Shown piece after piece: positions 1 to 5,446 of a stretch of 6,268 bases of DNA. Source of the DNA: JACORV01 sp041484135 (GTDB lineage: Bacteria; Gemmatimonadota; Gemmatimonadetes; Gemmatimonadales; JACORV01); the NCBI GenBank assembly GCA_041484135.1, contig JBGPHD010000170.1, forward strand, positions 1-6,268. Direction: 5' to 3'. Within the stretch, counting starts at the first letter, position 1. Each line of letters starts with the position of its first letter. The notes beneath the pieces are model-generated. The model saw only the letters and a list, made by a program, of their open reading frames with translations, was not told the origin of the DNA and did not search any database. The position numbers and the translations under genes are program-made.

Positions 1-1
1 G

Positions 2-1297
2 CTCGGCTCCGACAATGAGATCACCGCGCTCAAGGCCAACGGCATCAATCTCACCCGGCTGGTGCGGCCGGTCCTCGTGGCGTCGGTCGTCCTCTCCCTG
101 CTCACCTTCTTCTTCGTGGACCAGGTCCTCCCCAACGCCAACCACCGACTCAAGACGCTGCTGGTGGACATCGCCCGTAAGAAGCCCACGTTCGACCTCA
201 AGGAGCAGATGATCAACGAAGTGCTCCCGGGGCAGTTCTTCCTGCGCGCCAGCCGCATCGACCAGGCGACCGACCGGCTGCGGGACGTGGTCATCTACGA
301 CCTGGGCGCCCCGGAGCGGCGGCGCACGATCTACGCCGACAGCGGGTACATGCGCTTCAACAACGGCCACACCGACCTGCACCTGACCCTCTTCGACGGC
401 TACGTGCACGACTACGACCGCGCGCAGGCCACCACCTTCCGCCGGGTCTTCTTCCACACCGACCTGGTGCGCGTGCACGGCGTCTCCAACCAGCTCGAGC
501 GGACCGGGGACGACCAGTTCAAGAGCGACCGCGAGATGACGACCTGCGAGATGGAGACCGTCGTGGCCGACGACGCGCGCACCCTCGTCGGACTCCGGGA
601 CGAACGGCGCCGGACCATCGAGAACGACGCCCGCCAGCTCCTCGGCGCGCCGCCCCTCCCGGCGCCCCAGCAGGCCGCGGGCCGCAGCCCCCCCTCACCC
701 TTCGCGCGAGTGTACTGCGGCGCGCTGTCGCGCATCGGCCGGTGGCTCGGTCCCGGAGCCGCTCAGGCGCAGACCCCGGAACGCCGCCCGCCGTCACCGG
801 CCGGCGACTCGCTCCGCCAGGCGATCGGCATCGCGCCCCGGCCCGCCCCCGTGCAGGCCGATCCCACCGGCCAGCGGCTCAAGGGCCAGCTCGCCGCGAT
901 CGAGTCACGCCGGCGGGGCACGCTGCAGCATGCCGCGAGCTACGAGGTCGAGATCTACAAGAAGTTCTCCATCGCCGGCTCGTGCATCGTGTTCGTGCTC
1001 ATCGGCGCGCCCATCGCGCTGCGCTTCCCCCGGGGCGGCGTCGGCCTCGTCATCGGCGCCAGCGTGGGGATCTTCGGCTTCTACTACGTGGGCCTGATCG
1101 GCGGCGAGACCCTCGCCGACCAGCTGATCATCCCGCCCTTCTGGGCGATGTGGGGCCCCAACCTGCTGATGACGGCGGTCGGGCTCGGCATCTTCCTGCG
1201 TCTCGGCCGCGAGCAGACCACCGGCCGGGGCGGCGGCTGGTCCGGCGCCGTGGACTGGGCGCGACGCCTGGTCGGCCGGGCGGAGCCGCGGGCGTGA
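2..1297 (+). CDS. lptF: LptF-type LPS export permease, 5' end missing
   Basis: Inner-membrane subunit of the LptB2FG ABC transporter, which lifts LPS out of the inner membrane toward the LptC/A/D bridge. The frame is open from base 2, so the start and the first membrane span or spans lie outside; 431 residues are visible. They begin with the cytoplasmic coupling-helix signature NEITALKANGINLTRL, followed by a membrane span (visible residues about 21-43) and the periplasmic beta-jellyroll (about 65-180). A charged helix and a Pro/Ala/Arg-rich stretch (about 216-290) come next, then YEVEIYKKFSIAG leading into three spans (about 322-342, 346-368, 377-400) and an Arg-rich cytoplasmic tail. E. coli LptF has about 366 residues in total, so this protein is unusually long, mainly because of the linker. 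The stop overlaps the next permease gene. LptF and LptG are paralogues; I call this LptF because it is the upstream gene, so the family is certain but the letter less so. Confidence 0.88.
   Translation, partial: LGSDNEITALKANGINLTRLVRPVLVASVVLSLLTFFFVDQVLPNANHRLKTLLVDIARKKPTFDLKEQMINEVLPGQFFLRASRIDQATDRLRDVVIYDLGAPERRRTIYADSGYMRFNNGHTDLHLTLFDGYVHDYDRAQATTFRRVFFHTDLVRVHGVSNQLERTGDDQFKSDREMTTCEMETVVADDARTLVGLRDERRRTIENDARQLLGAPPLPAPQQAAGRSPPSPFARVYCGALSRIGRWLGPGAAQAQTPERRPPSPAGDSLRQAIGIAPRPAPVQADPTGQRLKGQLAAIESRRRGTLQHAASYEVEIYKKFSIAGSCIVFVLIGAPIALRFPRGGVGLVIGASVGIFGFYYVGLIGGETLADQLIIPPFWAMWGPNLLMTAVGLGIFLRLGREQTTGRGGGWSGAVDWARRLVGRAEPRA
647..871 (+). other. Pro/Ala/Arg-rich insertion within LptF
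   Basis: In-frame segment of about 75 residues between the end of the periplasmic jellyroll helix and the fourth membrane span of the LptF-type protein. It is rich in Pro, Ala, Gln and Arg and looks disordered, apart from a short amphipathic or hydrophobic patch around FARVYCGALSRIGRWLG, followed by AAQAQTPERRPP. A run of seven C lies at 688-694. The flanking LptF sequence stays in the same frame on both sides, so this is not a frameshift. By position it should face the periplasm next to the membrane. Its function is unknown. Confidence 0.6.
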
Positions 1298-2382
1298 GGC
1301 GCCGCGTCCTGCGGGTCCTCGACGCCTACGTGGCGCGGGAGTTCCTCACCATCTTCGTCGTCACCGTGATCGGCTTCCCGTTGATCACGATCATGTTCAA
1401 CCTGACCGACAACATCGACCGCTACCTCGCCCGGAACATCTCGGGGAAGAACATCTTCCTGGCTTACCTCTACTACTTCCCCGAGCAGGTGTTCCTGATC
1501 ACCCCCGCCGCCGTGCTCTTCGCGACCGTCTTCGCGGTGGGCGCCTTCTCCCGCCACTCGGAGATCACCGCCGCCAAGGCCTCGGGCATCTCGTTCCACC
1601 GCCTGGTGCTGCCCGTCTTCGTGCTGGCCGCCCTCGCGAGCGGCATGACCTTCGTCCTCGGCGAGCTGGCGCCCCTCTCCAACGAGAAGCGATCGGAGCT
1701 GCTCGGCGAGCGCGAGCTGCGCTCCACGTCGGCGCGTTACAACTTCGTCTACCGCGCCGACGGCGGACGCGTGTACGCCATCCGCGCCTTGAACGTGCCG
1801 GCGCGCGAGATGCAGGACGTGCAGATCGAGCGCGAAGGCACCGGACCCGAGTTCCCCGGCTACTTCCTCACCGCGAGCCGCGCCAATTGGAGCCCCGAGA
1901 ACGGCTGGACGCTGGCCGCCGGGACGATGCGCCTCTTCCTCGGCCCCGACCATGAGGTCGCCTTCAGCTTCGACTCGCTGCGTCAGAAGGCCATGACCGA
2001 GCGGCCGCAGGACCTGCTCATCGAACCCAAGCTCCCCGAGCAGATGCAATACGCCGAACTGGGCCGCTACGTCGAGACCCTGGAGCGGTCGGGGAGCGAC
2101 GCCAACAAGCTCCAGGTCGAGCGCGCGCTGAAGATCGCCATCCCGCTCACCTGCCTCATCATCGCGCTCTTCGGCGCGCCGCTCGGCATGGCCGGGGCGC
2201 GCAGCGGCGCGACCTACGGGGTCGCCGTGAGTCTCGCCATCACGATCGTCTTCCTGATCATGATCCAAATCTCCAAGGCCGTCGGCGCCGGCGGCGTCAT
2301 CCCGCCGCTGGTCGCGGCCTGGCTCCCCAACACCGTCTTCGGCCTGACGGGCGTGGTCCTCTACGCCCGGGCCCGCACCTAG
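1294..2382 (+). CDS. lptG: LptG-type LPS export permease
   Basis: Second membrane subunit of LptB2FG, pairing with LptF to form the LPS cavity. The 362-residue length matches E. coli LptG (360). Spans are at about residues 16-38, 58-84 and 104-124, then the periplasmic beta-jellyroll (about 125-275), then spans at about 279-300, 305-327 and 333-356. The cytoplasmic coupling helix that contacts the LptB ATPase reads HSEITAAKASGISFHRL (88-104). The C-terminal motif around ERALKIAIPLTCLIIALFGAPLG (starting at 277) is typical of the family. I chose GTG at 1294 because it overlaps the lptF stop in a GTGA junction, has CGGAG at 1281-1285 eight bases upstream, and gives the family N-terminus (LDAYVAREFL). 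The frame is open upstream as far as 742, but that part only shadows lptF. Tight overlap implies co-transcription and coupled translation with lptF. LptF and LptG are hard to tell apart without alignment. Confidence 0.92.
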   Translation: MRRRVLRVLDAYVAREFLTIFVVTVIGFPLITIMFNLTDNIDRYLARNISGKNIFLAYLYYFPEQVFLITPAAVLFATVFAVGAFSRHSEITAAKASGISFHRLVLPVFVLAALASGMTFVLGELAPLSNEKRSELLGERELRSTSARYNFVYRADGGRVYAIRALNVPAREMQDVQIEREGTGPEFPGYFLTASRANWSPENGWTLAAGTMRLFLGPDHEVAFSFDSLRQKAMTERPQDLLIEPKLPEQMQYAELGRYVETLERSGSDANKLQVERALKIAIPLTCLIIALFGAPLGMAGARSGATYGVAVSLAITIVFLIMIQISKAVGAGGVIPPLVAAWLPNTVFGLTGVVLYARART

Positions 2383-2452
2383 CCCGCAGAATCCCGACTC
2401 TCCGGCCCGGGCTTGCCGACCGCCGGTGCCGCGCAGCACTTTGGGGCCATCC
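2383..2452. other. Intergenic gap between lptG and ccoS
   Basis: Seventy GC-rich bases. No FNR/ANR-like box (TTGAT-N4-ATCAA) is visible, although that regulator commonly controls cbb3 genes in Proteobacteria. There are only short inverted matches (CCGGC at 2402-2406 with GCCGG at 2422-2426), too weak to call a terminator, and no U-tract. A promoter cannot be recognised. Whether the oxidase genes are read through from the lpt genes or have their own promoter here is open. Confidence 0.5.
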
Positions 2453-2638
2453 ATGAACACGGCCGGCCTGGCGATCCTCGGCGTCTGCGCGGTGGGTGGC
2501 GTGATCGCCTGCGTGGCATTCATCTGGGCGATGCGGAGCGGCGAGTTCACCCGGTCCGACGACGCGCGGTGGCTCGTCTTCGACGATGAGGACGAGGTGA
2601 AGCGGCCCGAAGCGCCGCGCCCGGGGCCGAAGGCATGA
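2453..2638 (+). CDS. ccoS: CcoS, cbb3 oxidase assembly protein
   Basis: Small single-span membrane protein (61 residues) of the CcoS/FixS family, which is needed for insertion of cofactors into cbb3-type cytochrome oxidase. A hydrophobic segment at residues 4-25 runs into the family signature, here FIWAMRSGEFTRSDDARWLV followed by an acidic FDDEDE stretch. Known members read similarly (FWAVRSGQFDDLDTPA...ILFDDD). The charged, Pro-rich C-terminus is not informative. I chose ATG 2453 because the protein then begins directly with the membrane span; TTGGGG at 2441-2446 may be a weak ribosome site. A GTG at 2426 would add nine residues and is less likely. The stop overlaps the ccoN start (ATGA). 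In many genomes ccoS follows ccoGHI downstream of the structural genes; here it is first in the cluster. Confidence 0.92.
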   Translation: MNTAGLAILGVCAVGGVIACVAFIWAMRSGEFTRSDDARWLVFDDEDEVKRPEAPRPGPKA

Positions 2639-4110
2639 CCACGGCGCCGCCGGTCTTCGAGGACACCCCAGCGCCCGAGGTCGCCCTCGCCGAGCGGGTG
2701 ACCGCGGACCGCAGCACCCGGGGTCCCGTCCTCCTCTTCTTCCACTCCGCCGTCGTCTGGCTCGTCATCGGTTCCCTCTTCGGCCTCATCGCGTCCCTCA
2801 AGTTCCAGTTCCCCGACTGGCTGACCGGCCAGGCGATGTGGACCTTCGGCCGGGTCCGCTCCGTCCACCTCAACGCCGTCGCCTACGGGTGGACCTCGAT
2901 GGCCCTGATCGGCATGGCCATCTGGATGGTGCCGCGCCTGGTCCGGGCGCCGCTCTTCATGCCCGGGCTCGCCGTGGCGGCGGCCTGGGGGTGGAACCTG
3001 TTCATGATCCTCGGCCTCGGCGCCATCCTCGCCGGCTGGACCGACGGGATGGAGTGGCTCGAGATCCCGCTCCCCATCGACGCGATCGTCGCGGTGTCGG
3101 GCGGGCTCATGGCGCTCAGCGTGCTCGTCACGGTGGCACGCCGGCGCACGCGTCACTTCTACGTGAGCGTCTGGTACATCCTCGCTGCGATGGTCTGGTT
3201 CCCCATCATCTTCGTCACCGCCAACCTCCCGGTCTTCGCGGGGGTCGAGCAGGCGGCCGTGAACTGGTGGTACGGGCACAACGCGCTCGGCCTCTGGATC
3301 ACGCCGATGTCGCTGGCCGGCGCCTACTACCTGATCCCCAAGGTCCTCGGCCGCCCGGTGCACAGCTACAACCTCTCGCTGGTCGGGTTCTGGGCTCTGG
3401 CCTTCTTCTACAGCCTGAACGGGCACCACCACCTCATCGGCGGGCCGCTGCCCACCTGGGTCATCACCACGTCCATCACGGCCAGCGTGATGATGGTGAT
3501 CCCCGTCGCCGCCACCGCGGTGAACTTCCACAGCACCATGATCGGGCGCTTCGACGCGCTGCGGTACAGCCCGACGCTCCGCTTCGTGGTCATGGGTTGC
3601 ATGATCTACACGGCCGCGAGCCTGCAGGGCTCGGTCGAGGCGCTGCGCTCGTTCAACCGGGTGGTCCACTTCACCCAGTACACGGTGGGCCACGCGCACT
3701 TCGGGCTCTACGGCTTCGCCAGCTTCATCCTCTTCGGCGCCTACTACTTCATCGTGCCGCGGCTGGTGGACTGGGAGTGGCCGAGCGGACGGCTGATCCG
3801 GGTGCACTTCTGGCTCGCGCTCGGCGGAATCGCGGTCTACGTGGGCGCGCTCTGCATCGGCGGCTGGTTCCAGGGCCAGGCGATGCTCGACGCGTCGCGG
3901 CCCTTCATGGACTCGGTCAACATCACCAAGCCGTACCTGATCGGGCGCACCGTGGGTGGCGCGATGATGGTCCTCGCGCATCTCGTCTTCGCGTACCACT
4001 ACTGGCTCATGGTCAACCGGCGGGGCCCGGTGCGCAGCGAGCCGGCGTGGTCGGACCGCCGGTCGTACACCATGCGCGGGCCGCTCCCGCCGGCCGAGCC
4101 GCCGCGATGA
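2635..4110 (+). CDS. ccoN: CcoN, catalytic subunit I of cbb3-type cytochrome c oxidase
   Basis: Haem-copper oxidase of the C family: it reduces O2 to water at a haem b3-CuB centre and pumps protons across the inner membrane. It is 491 residues with about twelve hydrophobic spans. Visible ligands: His78 (VRSVHLN) and His355 for low-spin haem b; His353 (YTVGHAHFG) for haem b3; His215 (WWYGHNALG), His265 and His266 for CuB. Tyr259, six residues before His265, is at the spacing of the cross-linked active-site Tyr of C-family enzymes. These assignments rest on comparison from memory with Pseudomonas stutzeri CcoN. The helix VII triplet reads GHHHL where the P. stutzeri form is GPHHL. The 36-residue N-terminus before the first span is Pro/Glu-rich and cytoplasmic. 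ATG 2635 overlaps the ccoS stop. Nitric oxide reductase (NorB) is a relative, but the Tyr and the adjacent ccoO and ccoS argue for an oxygen reductase. Confidence 0.96.
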   Translation: MTTAPPVFEDTPAPEVALAERVTADRSTRGPVLLFFHSAVVWLVIGSLFGLIASLKFQFPDWLTGQAMWTFGRVRSVHLNAVAYGWTSMALIGMAIWMVPRLVRAPLFMPGLAVAAAWGWNLFMILGLGAILAGWTDGMEWLEIPLPIDAIVAVSGGLMALSVLVTVARRRTRHFYVSVWYILAAMVWFPIIFVTANLPVFAGVEQAAVNWWYGHNALGLWITPMSLAGAYYLIPKVLGRPVHSYNLSLVGFWALAFFYSLNGHHHLIGGPLPTWVITTSITASVMMVIPVAATAVNFHSTMIGRFDALRYSPTLRFVVMGCMIYTAASLQGSVEALRSFNRVVHFTQYTVGHAHFGLYGFASFILFGAYYFIVPRLVDWEWPSGRLIRVHFWLALGGIAVYVGALCIGGWFQGQAMLDASRPFMDSVNITKPYLIGRTVGGAMMVLAHLVFAYHYWLMVNRRGPVRSEPAWSDRRSYTMRGPLPPAEPPR

Positions 4111-4706
4111 ACACCTTCCGGGTCTTCTTCGCCGGCGCGGTCTCCACCGCGGTCTTCGCGTTCTTCGTGCTGGCGTACCTGCCGCACCGCCAGCTCGCGG
4201 CGGCGGCCCCCGAAAGCGCCCTCAAGCCGTACGCGGATTCCGAGCTCGCCGGCCGCGCGGTCTACATTTCGTCAGGCTGCGTGTACTGCCACAGCCAGCA
4301 GGTGCGCGACCCGCTCTTCGGGACCGACCAGGCGCGCCATTGGGGCCGCCCCTCCTATCCCGACGACTACCGCTACGACCGCCCGCACCTCCTCGGCACG
4401 ATGCGCACCGGCCCCGACCTCATGAACATCGCGGTCCGCCAGCCCAGCCGGTCCTGGCACTACGCGCATCTCTACCAGCCGCGCGCCCTCGTCCCGGGCT
4501 CGCTCATGCCATCGTTCCGTTTCCTCTTCACGGTCAAGCCGCGCGCCGACATGAACGACGAGGTGGTGGACCTGCCAGCGGGCGTGGCGCCGGAAGGGAG
4601 CGTCGTCGTCCCGACCGCGGACGCGAAGCACCTGGTGGACTACCTCCTCAGCCTGAACCGCGACTTCCCCCGCTCCGGTCCCGCGCCGGGGAGCGCGGCG
4701 CACTAG
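4107..4706 (+). CDS. ccoO: CcoO, mono-haem cytochrome c subunit II of cbb3 oxidase
   Basis: Membrane-anchored cytochrome c that carries electrons to CcoN. It is 199 residues, the usual CcoO size. An N-terminal span (about 5-25) anchors a periplasmic haem domain. The haem c motif is CVYCH (Cys58, Cys61, His62), inside the family block GRAVYISSGCVYCHSQQVRD. Downstream come RPHLLGTMRTGPDL (92-105) and the likely axial Met134 in PGSLMPSF, all matching CcoO. The C-terminal part (about 141-185) has a short beta-like loop, then HLVDYLLSLNRD. ATG 4107 overlaps the ccoN stop in an ATGA junction and has no clear Shine-Dalgarno sequence, which points to translational coupling. The frame is open upstream through much of ccoN, but that stretch only shadows ccoN. 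Confidence 0.95.
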   Translation: MNTFRVFFAGAVSTAVFAFFVLAYLPHRQLAAAAPESALKPYADSELAGRAVYISSGCVYCHSQQVRDPLFGTDQARHWGRPSYPDDYRYDRPHLLGTMRTGPDLMNIAVRQPSRSWHYAHLYQPRALVPGSLMPSFRFLFTVKPRADMNDEVVDLPAGVAPEGSVVVPTADAKHLVDYLLSLNRDFPRSGPAPGSAAH

Positions 4707-5386
4707 TGGGCACGCCCCCTTCCGCCCCGACCCCGGACCGCAGCGTCCCGCCGGAGGACATCAAGGCCGCCGAGGGACCAGGCCGCGAGGTGGACGTCCT
4801 GGCCGTGCACCGGCAGGCCTTCCGCGAGCCGCACGACCCGGCCGAGGGGGGCGAGCGGGGGCCCTGGTGGTTCTGGGCGTGCGCGGTGCTCGCGCTGGTC
4901 TTCGGCGGGTTCTACATGGGGCGCTACAGCGGTGTCTTCACGGGCGAGGACGCGGTGCACGCGCCGGTCGGCCCACGACAGATGATGGCGAACCGCGGCA
5001 CGGCTGCCGCCGCCCCGGCCGCGCCGGTGGACGGCGCCACGGTCTTCGCCGGGACGTGCGCGGCCTGCCATCAGGCCAGCGGCCTGGGATCGCCGGGGCT
5101 CTTCCCGCCGCTCGCGGGCTCCGAGTACGTGACCGGTGACGACGAACGGCTGGTGAAGATCGTGCTGCACGGCCTCGGCGGTCCGGTCACGGTGAAGGGC
5201 GCGACCTACAACGGCGCGATGCCACCCTGGCAGCAGCTTTCCGACGCCGAGCTGGCGGCGGTCCTCACTTACGTCAGGTCGTCGTGGGGCAATGCGGGTA
5301 CGCCGGTCACCGCCGACGAGGTCGCGCGTGAACGCGCGGCGACGGCGGGCCGCACCACTCCCTGGACCATCGAAGAGCTCCACTGA
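4706..5386 (+). CDS. ccoP: CcoP-like membrane-anchored cytochrome c with a single haem
   Basis: Probable third subunit of the oxidase, receiving electrons from periplasmic donors for CcoO/CcoN. It has 226 residues: a hydrophilic Pro-rich cytoplasmic N-terminus (1-52), one membrane span (about 54-76, PWWFWACAVLALVFGGFYMG, then RYSGVF), an Ala/Pro linker (about 98-108) and one cytochrome c domain. The haem motif is CAACH (Cys118, Cys121, His122), with likely axial Met172 in NGAMPPW and the C-terminal helix LSDAELAAVLTYVRSSWGN. The Trp-rich span resembles the second span of standard CcoP. Standard CcoP has about 300 residues, two haem c domains and often two spans, so this is a reduced form. GTG 4706 shares its G with the ccoO stop (TAGTG); GGGGAG lies at 4688-4693, twelve bases upstream. 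No later Met gives a protein with the whole span. It could instead be a general membrane cytochrome c, but its position favours an oxidase subunit. Confidence 0.82.
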   Translation: MGTPPSAPTPDRSVPPEDIKAAEGPGREVDVLAVHRQAFREPHDPAEGGERGPWWFWACAVLALVFGGFYMGRYSGVFTGEDAVHAPVGPRQMMANRGTAAAAPAAPVDGATVFAGTCAACHQASGLGSPGLFPPLAGSEYVTGDDERLVKIVLHGLGGPVTVKGATYNGAMPPWQQLSDAELAAVLTYVRSSWGNAGTPVTADEVARERAATAGRTTPWTIEELH

Positions 5387-5390
5387 GATA

Positions 5391-5419
5391 CGAAGGGCCG
5401 GCGCATCGCCGGCCCTTCG
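5391..5419 (+). terminator. Hairpin terminator between convergent genes
   Basis: Perfect 13-bp inverted repeat: CGAAGGGCCGGCG (5391-5403), loop CAT, CGCCGGCCCTTCG (5407-5419). It starts five bases after the ccoP stop and ends 28 bases before the minus-strand stop codon, so it could serve both directions. There is no clear T-tract on either side (CCCTTCATCC follows on the plus strand), so strict intrinsic termination is unproven, but position and stem quality fit a terminator in a GC-rich genome. Confidence 0.8.
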
Positions 5420-5446
5420 CCCTTCATCCTGCTACTGCTACCCTGC

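Noticed and set aside
647..871. Suspected frameshift or sequencing error in lptF, because of the C-run at 688-694 and the low-complexity linker.
   Set aside because: The jellyroll before it and the membrane spans after it are in the same frame without a stop, so no frame change is needed.
742..1293. Open frame upstream of and in phase with lptG, which would give a much longer protein.
   Set aside because: It lies wholly over lptF, its product is Arg/Pro/Ala-rich with no domain, and LptG has its normal length when started at GTG 1294.
2413..2442. Possible promoter before ccoS (TTGCCG at 2413-2418, CACTTT at 2437-2442).
   Set aside because: The -10 match is very poor, the spacer is 18 bases and the ATG follows after only ten bases. 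Chance matches of this quality are common.
1084..3999. A 971-codon open frame on the minus strand, opposite lptG, ccoS and ccoN.
   Set aside because: Its product is low-complexity, dominated by His, Glu, Asp, Arg and Gly with no domain or membrane pattern. This is the expected antisense shadow of GC-rich codons, and the plus strand carries well-recognised proteins with complete active-site motifs.
2838..4106. Open frame upstream of and in phase with ccoO, suggesting a fusion.
   Set aside because: It is a frame-shifted shadow of ccoN, rich in Arg, His, Pro and Ala. CcoO has its normal length and anchor from ATG 4107.
2635..4110. CcoN considered as a nitric oxide reductase (NorB-like) subunit.
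   Set aside because: The helix VII Tyr (Tyr259) at the oxygen-reductase spacing, the typical CcoO next door and the CcoS upstream all point to a cbb3 oxidase.
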